Source: Amoebidium appalachense (taxonomy: Eukaryota; Ichthyosporea). Taken from it: DNA of 64,000 nucleotides. Made by a program: the position numbers and the translations under genes. Where the stretch lies: contig CAVNZM010000001.1 in the NCBI GenBank assembly GCA_963693365.1, forward strand, positions 15,004,001-15,068,000. The letters run 5' to 3'. Shown here piece by piece: positions 1-28,814 of this stretch. The notes under the pieces were generated by a model that saw nothing but the letters and a program-made list of their open reading frames with translations, made no database searches and had not been told where the DNA came from. Positions within the stretch are counted from its first letter, which is position 1, and every line of letters begins with the position of its first letter.

Positions 1-726
<726 letters not shown>

Positions 727-1613
727 AGACTCTCACGTCACTCCGCCCCCGATGAAACCCAATTCCCTTGACTATGTGCACACACACACACGGGTGTATG
801 CACGTGCAGATACAGAAATTATCTTTGTGACACACACCCACACACACTAGACACGCACACACGCACGCGCGCGCGCACACACACACCTTTACTACAGGTA
901 AGCCATGCATGCATGCATGTCATGTGATGTGTCTTTATGTGAATGATTCCTGTTGCTTGTAGGAATATATAACGACCATCTCATAGCACATATGACATGG
1001 TTCTTTTCGGCAGAAATGACCGTAAACCATTCGAACCCGATAACTACATTATGCTAGGGTTTGTGTTTGATGCATGAAGGCAGATCAGGTGTTTAGCCTT
1101 ATCATTCTCTTACGATATTTCATTCAACCCTTTCTATGACAACCCTTGGCGGCATTGCAGACCGTGTGGTGGCAGAGTGTATTTAGGATCCCTTAAATGT
1201 CTCTCTTCATGATCGAACAAGTCTTCATTTCCTAAGAGTGTATATGTTTGGCGTTTTGTTTGTTGCCTAAATGTAAAAGTTTCGTACCATATGTAGGCAA
1301 GACGAGTCGCTATCTGTAGTAATACTGACTTGGAAATGGAGACTGAATTAACCGCGATGGTATTAGATATTGTGGGACATTGCACCATTATAATTAATAT
1401 TACGGTGCCAAAACAGTACGGACATTACGGCGGCGTCTTGAGCCTAACCCAAACACTGTAGCATTGACGTGTGTCTTTAATTCATTGACGAGGGCTCAGG
1501 TCTATTCAATAATTATCTTGAACTCGGATGTTTGCTGTTTCGAACTTTATGGCTCGAATGATATAAAGCACACGTGCACTCTAGCAGCTGCTAGGTACCG
1601 TGCTGCAAATAAC

Positions 1614-1647
<34 letters not shown>

Positions 1648-1739
1648 CAACAACAAAAAAAAAAAAAAAAAAAGGACCCTGTTTGAAACATAAGACTTAA
1701 CACATACACACACCTTTCTCTTTCGCACGTGTGCCCACG

Positions 1740-1785
<46 letters not shown>

Positions 1786-2255
1786 AACGCTGGGCGCGCA
1801 CACACACTGCCAAGCGTTACACGTAGCCTAGTTCAGCGGTGGTTGGGCCACATTCATGCAATAAGGGACGTTGATGTTAACATTTGCGGTTTTTATTCTC
1901 CATATAAATTACTTTCGTTTTTTGCCTTTCAGAAAGTATATACCAGCGGCAAGTTGAAAACTAATTTTGTTGTAGGGTCAAAACACTTAAAAACAGTATA
2001 AAAAATAAAATTCTAACATCCTTGCAACAGTATAAAAAATAAAAATCTAACATCCTTGCAACTGTCAACTATTTTTGTCTTTTCTTTCCGCACAAGTCAT
2101 TCGCACCATAGCACCACACGGTAAAGTAAATTCGTCATACATTCATAACAGGTATGTAAACTAATATGCACAAAGAATGCTTTGCAGTTCTTCCTGTATT
2201 CCTAGTTGCACAAAGATCTTAATACACGGCAGCATTTTCGGTATTCATTTGCATT
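727..2255. other. Intergenic, no gene seen
   Basis: Contains CA/CG dinucleotide patches (about 778-890), a C run of about 32 nt followed by A-rich sequence (1614-1673), another CA patch (about 1736-1805), and a two-copy tandem repeat of about 36 nt at 1993-2066 (AACAGTATAAAAAATAAAA core). The two flanking genes converge here, so both 3' ends and their processing signals should lie in this stretch. I could not assign a poly(A) signal with confidence. Confidence 0.6.
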
Positions 2256-4270
2256 TTAGATACCCAGGCCAACCGTTACCGCACGTGGTGAACCCCACAT
2301 CAAATCATCGCGTCCGCGTGCCCCTGAAAGATCCCCATCCACCCCGACCAGCGGGGACAAAAATGCAACATTGTCATTCGCATCGTTATTTGTCTGCATC
2401 AGGTTCAACTGGCTCGGAAAAAACGTCCGTGGTGCGGCAGATTTAAACGAAAACTCATCCATGTCCATAGAATCTTGCATGGATGCCTGGCTCTGTTGCA
2501 TGCGCAGATCTCCCTCGCTAACTGCGCGCCCGCGCACTGCAAGGATTGGCGGCGGGTTCAAGTTCTTTCCGGGGAATCGCTCTTTTGATTGGGACATCCT
2601 TCTCGCCCTCACCTCGACATTCGAAGAGCATCGTGACAAGGTCATCTTTACCCCTAGAGATGCAAATGCAGCTTGCATGACTTTCTTGAGGTTGGGTGTT
2701 GTTGGGCGTTGCCTTGGGTCGATGCGAAGGGTGCTTGCAAGAAGTGCAGTTGACAATTGCGAAAGCTGCAAGTCCTCCCATGGCACATTGACCCCCGCGA
2801 CGTAATGTTGGAACTCGGGGCATGTAGGGGAGGCCATTTCCCATGGGTAGTCGCCTGTTAGCAGTTGGTACAAAACGCACCCTGCACCCCACACATCCAC
2901 CGCTTTCCAATCGATGGTGGTTGGGCGTTGACCTTGGAGATAGGCGGAAACGAGCTCAGGGGCAAGACCCTGGATACTGCCTGCAAACGATGATGTGTCT
3001 TGATCATGGGTGAAGCAGGCAAAGCCGAAATCGATGAGGAATAGCTGGCGGCCTGACTTGTCTAGGCACAGGTTTTCTGTTGGGCAAGGGGGGCTGGATT
3101 AGTGACGGGTCTCTAGATGCAACGTGCGTACTGTGGATCTGTGATTAGGGAAGAGCAGAGGGGCAAGAAAGGTTTTTGCTATACTTTTTATTTTGCATTC
3201 TCCTTGCTTTCCCATTAGCGCAGATGATCATCGGGGACGTGCACATACCATCGGCATATCACACACACACAAAACCCAGATCCACCCGCATACAACACAC
3301 ACATGGACACCCACTCACCTAGCTTGATGTCTCTGTGCACAACCTCATTCTCGTGCAAGTAGTCCAATGCATCTAACAGTTGGCTGAAGTATGTCAGTGC
3401 CTCGGCCTCCAGATACCCACTTGAGGGTGGCATACGGTCAAGAAGGTCCCCACCAGAACAGTGGTCTGCAGAGCAAAGAATGGTTAGATCTGGCTGTAGA
3501 TGCTGTAAGGATCCAATCTAAAGTGGGGAAGAACTCGTTGTAACAAGTGCTGTGACCACGACAGTGTGCCTTCACGGACAGAATGTGACGCCGGGTCAGG
3601 GCAGTGGGATCTGTCGGGAAAGGAAGTGCTTAGACGCCGTGGATCACAGGAGAGAAGGGATGGCATGGATGAGCGACTTAGCAGCCGGGTGGTTTTGTGG
3701 GTGGCCGAGAGGGTGGGGGGGCTGGGGGGAAAAAGGGGCTTACCAAGGACAAGGATAGTGTGGCTGGGGAGCTGTATGACGTCATGTATGCGGGTCACGT
3801 TGGGGTGGTTGAGGCGCAGCTGGGTGCGGAGCTCACAGCGCAGGGCTGGCTCGGTCTCTGCTTTCCTCTCCACTACCTGCATGGGTGGATGTGTCGTGTT
3901 AGAAGCTACACTTTTTTCTTTTTGTTTAGGTAACATCTATCGTGGGGTTAGAAGGCCCACTGCCGCCATTTCTTTTTCCAATCATTGTGTTTTTCCGACG
4001 AATATCAACCCCCCTACAAACCCGCCTTCAAGCAACACAAGCTTTACTTCCCCATGCCCACCTGTTTACATTTCCCTCCAAAAAGGGGACACCAAAAAAG
4101 GGGCACGAAGGAATAATATCTCTTTTTGAACGATTGCATCATATGACTAATGTTTCTGCAGAAGATATTACCTTGAAAGCATATTCGTTGCCATTTTCGT
4201 TGTTCTTTCCGTGGAACACGGTGGCAGTCGAGCCTTTGTTGATAACCTTCGATATTTGGTACTTCTGCAT
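2256..4270 (-). CDS. Ser/Thr protein kinase, 399 aa, four exons
   Basis: Exons (minus): 4270-4172, 3876-3744, 3465-3319, 3076-2256. All join in phase across GT-AG introns. The ATG at 4270 is chosen because it opens directly on the kinase N-lobe (MQKYQISKVINKG). Seen: a degenerate glycine loop KGSTATVF, the ATP lysine in AFK (Lys33), a likely alpha-C Glu48, hinge region DHCSGGDLLDR (78-88), catalytic loop HRDIKLEN (121-128), DFG (142-144), APE (165-167) and VDVWGAGC in helix F. All catalytic residues are present, so it is expected to be active and to phosphorylate Ser/Thr. The HRDIK loop and overall layout suggest the CAMK/SNF1-like group, but the subfamily is inference. The last about 130 residues are a Ser/Met/Gln-rich tail without a recognised domain. 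A 5'UTR exon upstream cannot be excluded. Confidence 0.88.
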
Positions 4271-6478
4271 TTTCGCGCTCTGCCCAAGATCACCGGCTTT
4301 TGTGAAGGTCACGCAATTCAGCAAAAAGCCTCAGAATACTGGGCGTGTTTTGTCCCTGTGACGGGTAGATAAATAGGGAACATAAAACAGGGACACAAAC
4401 GTTAACAGCTGATGAGACAAGTGCCTGCGTGTACTGGAAGCTACGGTAGATGATGGTGCCCGAGCGATTCAGATTGTCGGTGATGGAATGTAACGAGGCG
4501 CTCAAACCATCAATTTGGAGCGATGCAAATCGGTATGAGCACCAACATGACAGGAGCATCAGTTCGCGTTTGCGTTCAGGCTTTTCGTCGCAATGACTAC
4601 CAATGTCTTGTTTTCCAAATCGTCAATTTTTATATCAAATGTCGTGTTTTCATTACTTCATCGACACTATCAGTGCATGTTTCGCGGAGGATCTCATTTG
4701 TTGGTGAAGCAATTACATGAAGATTGTGATGAACGTTGAATAGCCAATAAGCATACGGACTAGGCTTCGATTGGTCAAAGGTCATGTCTATAGAACTTAA
4801 AAAGATTTGTGGAATGTGGAGCAGCCGCTGGAATGCCCAACGGTTAACTGTTTGGAATGTGCGGCTAATACTGCATACTGTGACAGGTTAAAATGGCAGA
4901 GTACGAGCCAAAACATTGGCTTATCTATTTGGTTTCATAATAGATATTCATAAATATTCCAGTGCTATGATTAATAAAAATAGGTTGGCTCTTTGTTTTA
5001 GAAGGACGGTGAAAATGCATCATACATCATTTATAGAAAAACTGCCTCCGAATACCTCAAAGACATACCGATCATGCCATGCTCGATAAACATCTCAGGT
5101 ATGAATACCTGTGAAATAGCTTGCCCAACTTGTGAATTCTTCTCTCGTGACACATTCTATTGCGGTGCATGAACTGCCCTACCGTAACTGCATATTCAAC
5201 CCGAAATGCTACGTTCTTTAACCAAGATCCATTCTACACCCACGCATCCCATGAGCATGACACGTGTACACAACATTACAGACACATGTCCCAATAATAA
5301 GTTCCGAGGCTATGACATAATGATCGCCAAAAAAATACAGTACCCGTATGGATACCGTCCTTACGCGTGTTACACTATCAAATATTTTTGCAATAGTATT
5401 CGCTACGGAATAATAAAAGCCGGACGGATGATGCCATGAACATGTTATGTCTCGGATCAATCCTACTTGAGTTATGTATGTCAAGCAATACTCATGACTG
5501 TACCACATGCATGTGGTGTTTATGTCAGCCCTAGTTGATGATTCAGAAATAGAGACCTTTGAGTTTACGTTGCGGGCACACTCGAAGAGCGCTAGTAATT
5601 ACTCCGGGCCACGGTGACCACGACCAGCACATCAGTGGCATACATGTTCGAGGACCTCAGGCTGATGATCAGCTGACTCGAGAGCTCAGCTCTCGAGCAT
5701 GATATTAGCACTCGCCTCGGCCATGATCACCTGAGGCGTCACAGTCTGGTGTCTGAGCCCCGAGGGCACAACGCCCCAGCCAGACAGCGTGTGCATGCAC
5801 GTGTTAAACTGTGTACAAATATTAGTACTTCAATTGTGCATTTGTGTGAAAGTGAGTACGTACTGTATACTAGCACACTAGTAATTGTATTATTATTCTG
5901 TAGTAAAAACCCGAGCGACTATCCCCTGCATTCTATTCAAGAGAGAGATCTTCATTTTTCTGACAGTAACACTGACAATATTTTATTAATAATTATAAGT
6001 ACTTGTACTGACTACTAGTGCTTGTAGGATGGGACTGTTCATTATCATAAATCGTGAATAGCAGCTGACCAGACACCACTTGCAGGTCCTGACCGATGTC
6101 AAGATGTTTTCGACAAATATTTGAAACAAACCTCGAGCTCGTGTTTGTGTGTACACGCTGCCTGCTGTGTGTGATTTAGTGCACGGTGTGCACATCAGGG
6201 TGGTAAATTTAACGCCGTTACTACAGAAGGTGTTGTGAACTCAAAATTGAATGATAATCCATGTCATTACATGAATTTGTCTCAAACAAACAGCATCGTG
6301 TCAGGTCTCAGGCTCTCAGCATGCGCATCATGGATAGAAATCAAAAGAAGGCCTCGGTTATAGAGATGGTGTGTTCAGCCACCGTCGACCACGTATACAC
6401 GTTGCACAAGGTTTCATTTTATTATATTGATATAATGATACATTCATTGGATTGTAAAGCATCAGCAGTTGCTAGTGG

Positions 6479-6518
<40 letters not shown>

Positions 6519-6841
6519 ATACTATTCAACAACAACAGTGTTAAACGCATTTTTCGTGCATACACGTGGCACCGGCAGTGCACGGTTCATCGTTGACTCA
6601 TATTCAAATCATATCCAAAACTTTTTCGAATCTTCAGAAATTTTTTAACTCGAAAGATTGGTGTCTTTCTATTTCCAGATATCGCATGCCGGCAATCATT
6701 TCTTGATGTGCGGCATGATTCAACATGAACATAGAAACCGTTTGAATCGAGGCCATTGACCAAAAAAAATAATTAAAAAAAGGCAAATCGAAAGAGACGG
6801 ACATACGGAGGGGAAGGAGGAGGAGGAGGAGGAGGAGAAGG

Positions 6842-6897
<56 letters not shown>

Positions 6898-6997
6898 GTG
6901 TAGGGAGGAAGACTTTGGGGAAAAAAAGATGAAGAGGGAGGGGAAAAAAATCAAAGGGTATACGTCACAATAGGCGGTTAGTAGCTGCCGGGGGCAC
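4271..6997. other. Intergenic between kinase 5' end and lipase 3' end
   Basis: Mostly unique, AT-richer sequence with no supported exon. It holds an (AT)n tract (6482-6515), a GGA/GAG patch (about 6812-6840) and a G run of about 50 nt (6845-6896) just beyond the lipase stop codon. Kinase promoter elements should lie just above 4270, but no TATA box was identified with confidence. Confidence 0.55.
6482..6515. repeat. (AT)n microsatellite
   Basis: A pure alternating AT tract of about 17 units in otherwise unique intergenic DNA. Confidence 0.95.
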
Positions 6998-24258
<17,261 letters not shown>

Positions 24259-25114
24259 CTTCGCTGCTTTTTTCTTCCCCACTAATTGTAACTCCACCTC
24301 GGCAAAGCTTCTACCAGCAAGATAAAAATTCCCCTTTATCCCCGTATGTAAGCCTACACTTGTACGTACGTACACATATGCACGTTATGCTTGATTAGCT
24401 TTGACCTCTCCCCTGTACAACAATAGCATGGCATGTGCGTGCACGCGTGTTCATGCGAGCTTGCATTAGGGTGGGAGTGCTTTTAGGGCCGTCCATTTTA
24501 TTCACTCAGAAGTCATTTTAGTTTGCTTTTCTCAGACGTGGGAGAAAACGTGACAGGTGTGCGTGGGAAAAAGAGTGGGGGGGCTGTGAGAAAAACACGA
24601 TAGCGGGCAACCGTGCGCTGTTTGCAGCTTTCGGGCTTTTCTTTTGAAACTTTGGACTTGGAAGTTGGCGCTGCATTCCTACGGAGCTATACGGGTAGGT
24701 AATTGGTGAAATGTCATGAGACTGTTTGATCGGTGCTAAGGAAGCCAATCACGCTGGACCGCTTGTTTACATAGCTTTATTTGACTACTTTTAGAGTGCT
24801 CTAATTCGCTTGTGGTTTACGCAAAAGCAAAGCTACAAGTTTGGTCCGAACCGGTACCAAGGCCTCCTAAATAGCACACCTTAAAAAAAAAAACGGTCAC
24901 CACACGGGTATTGACTCTTTTTTTGGGAATGACCGTGATTTATGAACAAGGCACAAGCACATGCAAAGTAAACTTGTGTCTGTGGAGGCACCTGAGACTC
25001 AAAAGTTGCGCTTATTACAGCTTGTGTACATGTTCATTCATTGTGACAGGATTTTTCATGGACGCCCACACAGATTGATGCATATCCACGCACACGCACA
25101 CAAAGGGAGGGTGC

Positions 25115-25116
<2 letters not shown>

Positions 25117-25211
<95 letters not shown>

Positions 25212-25302
25212 CATGTGTGTCTGTGTAGATGTGTTTGTGCGTGTGTGTGTGTGCGTGTGTGTGTGTGTGTGTGCGTGTGCGTGTGTGTGTGTGTGTGTGT
25301 AG

Positions 25303-25348
<46 letters not shown>

Positions 25349-25361
25349 GTTCGTGCGTTCA

Positions 25362-25394
<33 letters not shown>
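25117..25394. repeat. Interrupted (GT)n microsatellite
   Basis: GT repeat with scattered GC, TA and GA steps, about 280 nt. Confidence 0.93.
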
Positions 25395-25398
<4 letters not shown>

Positions 25399-25577
25399 CA
25401 CTTGAGGAAAGGGGGAGGAGGGGGTGGAACATGGCCACGGTTTTCATCGACCAGTCCAGAACGTGGTGACATCATGCTTTGCAGTGGGTGAGTGTTGTAA
25501 AAAGATGTGACAACCAGAATTGCACTCCTCCTGTGTTCTACGGCGGCAATATTGTTGTTTCTTGCTCTCTTTTCCCG

Positions 25578-25708
25578 AAAGTCCGTGTGTGAAGAGAGGG
25601 AATTCCAAGCCAGCTTTGGTGCATCCTACACTTAGCTGGGACATGTTTAATATCACTTCTAAAAGTCCGTGTGTGAAAAAGGGGGGTTCCAAGCCAGTTT
25701 TGGTGCAT
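25578..25708 (+). repeat. Diverged direct repeat, period 84 nt
   Basis: AAAGTCCGTGTGTGAA followed by TTCCAAGCCAGCTTTGGTGCAT occurs at 25578 and, with a few changes, at 25662. A third, weaker match lies at about 25757-25800. Confidence 0.75.
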
Positions 25709-27262
25709 AAATTCGGGAGAAATTGCCCATTTATTGTTAATCTGTGACTGTCTACTCATGTTTCGTGTGAGGAAGGGATCCTGAACCCAAAACGGATGAG
25801 ATTCTTTACGCTCACTGCACCGTGTCCATGAGGTTAATGTAATGGGTTGCTTCCCAATTAAAGGGACTGCATTTGTTGATCTATATGGCCCAAACCTGTT
25901 GCAGCAGGGGGCATATAACGAAAACGGCAATATAACCATCCACCGATTGGACAGACGCTCACATTCGTATGCTCAGGTCTGGTGTCATTTCGGATGAAAT
26001 TCACAATATGAGTGAATAGGCAAGCCCCATGGCCGTTGAAAATGTTGGTCACTCCACCACGACGGCAACGTTGACCAATAGCACTTTTAAGTTCTCAGCC
26101 TGTCGGTTGATGTTGACTATTGGTTCTGCGAATGGAACACGCCGATGCCGGAGGGGGGAGGGGAAGGGGGAGGGTGGGAGGGGAGGGGGGAGGGAAGGGG
26201 GGAGGGGGGAGGGATAGGACCAACTCCGTAAATTAAAGAGTGACTACAACAGGACTTGGCTCAAAACACATGGCACTCAGCCCACGCACAAATCCCACAA
26301 AGTGACTGTAACCAACCTTCTAAATACTCATCGGAAGAAGCATCCGACCCCTCCACCCCCCCCCCCCTCCCCCCTTTCCCCTCCCCCCACACACACACCA
26401 CCTCCACCTCCACCATTACCAAAAAAAAAAAAATGTCCCACCCTCCCCACCCCTCAGTATGCTGGATTCCCCCCCCCCTCCGCCCCCCACCCCCCCCACC
26501 CCACCCCACCCCCATCCCAACCAACTAACCCCCACCCCCAAACAGTGGGCTGGCTTCAAAAAAAATCTCCTAGCCCAACCCCGTACAGGTTTCAGTCCTT
26601 CGGGGGATGTGTGTGTCTGTGTGTAAAGTTTTTGTACGTGTGTGTCTGTGTGTGAAGTTTTTGTGTGCACGCGCTAAATGGGCTCGGATTTTCCGGTTCT
26701 TTGGGGATATGTGTGTCTGTCAGTCTGACACGTGTGTGTGTGCACGCGCTCAATGTTAGTGTTGCGCCAGAAGGTGTTGAAGGTGTATGGAATTCCCCCT
26801 CCCCTCCCCCCGGATACTAGGAGGGTGCCCGTGTGTGTGTGTGTGTGCTCGAGTGCACAATTAAGTATCACGGTGGGTGGGTGGATGGGTGTGGGTGATT
26901 GGTTGGGGGGTGGGGGGGGGGGGGGGGGGGGGGAGGGGAGCGAGGTATGCATGTGATGCTCAGAGCTTTAAACCTCATTCAAACAAGCTTGCGCTGTGTT
27001 CCAATGTGTTCCAAAAATTGCTGAACAAGGCGCAACTCTTGTCGAGGGATTATCCCTGTATTGAAATGGCAAACCCACTGAGTTGCCTTACTAAATTCAT
27101 AATGATTCAGCTAACCGAGTAACAGTTGCCAATCGTTCTGAACGATGTTCGAGAGATCTCGGGAATCAAGGCCATGCAAAATACAATCCCTAATTAAATC
27201 TATAGTATTGTCCTTCATAAGCGCGTACATTCTCAAAACTTATTACAGTTCTGATCATAAAC

Positions 27263-28381
27263 TTACAAGTTGGGGGGTGTCTTGGTCGGGTCACCCTGAA
27301 CCAGCACACACTTTAGCAGGCACTTCAATAGCGCTGCAACCTCCCCATCCACAATCTCTGTCTGCGACACATTCAGCGACTTGAGCGCCAAGCAGGTCTC
27401 CAGTGGCTTCACGTGTTTAACCGGTGTGTATGCAAGATCCAAAAAGGCCAAATTCTCCAGCTTCCCGAGTGGGGTAACATCATCAACCATGGTGCGGCAC
27501 AGGTTCATGCGTGAGAGCTTTGGGCAGAAAGCGGCGAATTCAACGTTGGAAACCGGGGCACCTGTCAACTCAACATCTCGCAGCTCGGAGCAGGCCGCAA
27601 GAGGAGACAGATCGTCAATCATTGTGCCCTCGGCCCAGAAAACACACAACCTGGAACACTTGGCAAGGGCCTCGACGTCGCGGATGGGGGTCAGTGTGAT
27701 GTTGACTTTTTGTAGGTTCTTGCAGTGGTGGAGGGGTGTAACGTCCACAATCTCCGTCACCTCAGCGTGCAACGTTTCAAGCGAGACACACCCAGAGAGG
27801 GGAGTGATGTCGCTTATTTGTGTACGGTTAACCTTGAGGGTGCGTAGCTCCTTGCACTCCCCTAAAGGTCGTAGGTCCTTCACCTTGGTGCTGCTGATGT
27901 CGAGCGTGCGCAGGCGACTGCACGAAGCAACCGCCGTTATGTCCGTAACGGGGGTGCCGAGAAGGTTGAGGGTTTCAAGGTAGTGGCAGGCAGCCAGACC
28001 AGAAACGTCCAAAATTCCGGAGAAGTTTAGATCCAAGTGTCTGACACGGCTGCAAAGCGCCAGTGCCATGGGATCAGCACGTGCTGTGAAGCGCATATTC
28101 CACAAGCGTGGCCAGCTGCTGACAATGCGCTCCACTATCTCGGGTGTGATTGTTCTGCTTGTCCTTGGTTTCCTAATAGCAACTGAACGCTCAACACCAG
28201 TGCGTTTTGCGGCTTCGTTCCAGCGTTTACAGACCAAGCTCGCATTCCTCACCAATGTGCCTACTGACGTGTGGCTCAGGATGAGAACAAGAACCTCTAA
28301 TGGGAGGTCGTTGATAGTTAGTGTTCTCCCCATCTTTTTGTGTTTTTTTGTCAGACTAACACTTCTTACACTCGTAACCAT
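27263..28381 (-). CDS. F-box / leucine-rich-repeat protein, 372 aa, single exon
   Basis: Probable substrate-recognition subunit of an SCF-type ubiquitin ligase. The F-box would bind Skp1 and the LRRs would bind the target. An F-box-like motif lies at about residues 23-60 (INDLPLEVLVLILSHTSVG, then VCKRWNEAA). From about 108 to 355 there are about eleven LRRs of 22-23 residues with the recurring pattern L-x-x-T-x-(I/V)-x-D-(I/V)-x-(P/A)-L-x-x-C (for example TQISDITPLSGC, TEIVDVTPLHHC). An Asp follows the beta-strand turn and a Cys ends most repeats, close to the internalin-like/SDS22-like LRR type. The ATG at 28381 is the first in frame. A second at 28331 (MGRTLTINDLP) would remove 16 basic residues and is an equally possible start. 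No intron is needed, unlike its neighbours. Function is inferred from domains only. Confidence 0.85.
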   Translation of the reverse strand: MVTSVRSVSLTKKHKKMGRTLTINDLPLEVLVLILSHTSVGTLVRNASLVCKRWNEAAKRTGVERSVAIRKPRTSRTITPEIVERIVSSWPRLWNMRFTARADPMALALCSRVRHLDLNFSGILDVSGLAACHYLETLNLLGTPVTDITAVASCSRLRTLDISSTKVKDLRPLGECKELRTLKVNRTQISDITPLSGCVSLETLHAEVTEIVDVTPLHHCKNLQKVNITLTPIRDVEALAKCSRLCVFWAEGTMIDDLSPLAACSELRDVELTGAPVSNVEFAAFCPKLSRMNLCRTMVDDVTPLGKLENLAFLDLAYTPVKHVKPLETCLALKSLNVSQTEIVDGEVAALLKCLLKCVLVQGDPTKTPPNL

Positions 28382-28814
28382 TTGAGTTCCTTCGTAAAGA
28401 TCTTTCTTGGGTTGCTTTTCAGGTGAACAACATTTCTTTTGTACAAGTTGTTATGAGTCATGAGTTTGTCAGCATGAAAGGCATTTATATATGGTGCGGC
28501 AACTAGCCAAGGGACCAGAGTTTGTGATTGGATTTCGTAGCTCAGTTGGTAGAGCACTCGACCGGAGATAGAGGGGTCGCGGGTTCAAATCCCGTCGGGA
28601 TCATCTTTTTCTCATCCTCTTCTCGCTGGGGTAAAAGCCAGCACGCCTTTACTGGCGTCATCACAACCATCGGCAGTGGTTAGGTTGTGATCTCAAGGCT
28701 AGCAAGATCGCTAGTCTCTGCACCAGGACAAAAAATCCCGGCTTGCTAGTATGAATCGATTTGGCCCCCCTGCTCGTATTATTGGTGATACCACTGGAGA
28801 CCCCCTCATAGACT
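28382..28814. other. Divergent intergenic region with tRNA-like sequence
   Basis: Upstream region of the F-box gene. It holds the tRNA-like sequence (28531-28603) and the start of the retrotransposon-related ORF, which opens at 28751, before the segment shared with the second copy begins (28815). Confidence 0.6.
28531..28603 (+). tRNA. tRNA-like sequence, probably tRNA pseudogene or tRNA-derived
   Basis: 73 nt fold as a cloverleaf. The acceptor stem GATTTCG/CGGGATC has seven pairs, two of them wobble. The D stem is GCTC/GAGC, the T arm GCGGG-TTCAAAT-CCCGT, and the discriminator A. Both internal promoter boxes are visible (TAGCTCAGTTGGT, GGTTCAAATCC). The anticodon arm is abnormal: CTCGA/TAGAG carries a mismatch, and the 7-nt loop CCGGAGA has C instead of the near-universal T at position 33. 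Read literally the anticodon is GGA, but the long variable arm of tRNA-Ser is absent. A functional tRNA is therefore doubtful. Confidence 0.6.

Larger units (their letters stand above)
24259..27262. other. Intergenic upstream of the lipase
   Basis: Unique sequence with CCAATCA (24745), a long GT tract with GC/TA interruptions (25117-25394), three diverged copies of a roughly 45-nt motif (25578, 25662, about 25757), a GGGA-rich patch (26150-26213), C-rich sequence (26340-26530) and a G run (26908-26933). No supported gene. The lipase promoter should lie within the first few hundred bases, but no TATA box was assigned. Confidence 0.5.

Noticed and set aside
1134-1388. 84-codon minus-strand frame in unique sequence
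   Set aside because: No ATG context, splice sites or recognisable features; length is compatible with chance.
24259-24375. Upstream extension of the lipase frame from a GTG codon
   Set aside because: GTG starts are not expected in a eukaryotic nuclear gene. The ATG at 24258 is preferred, although an upstream exon remains possible.
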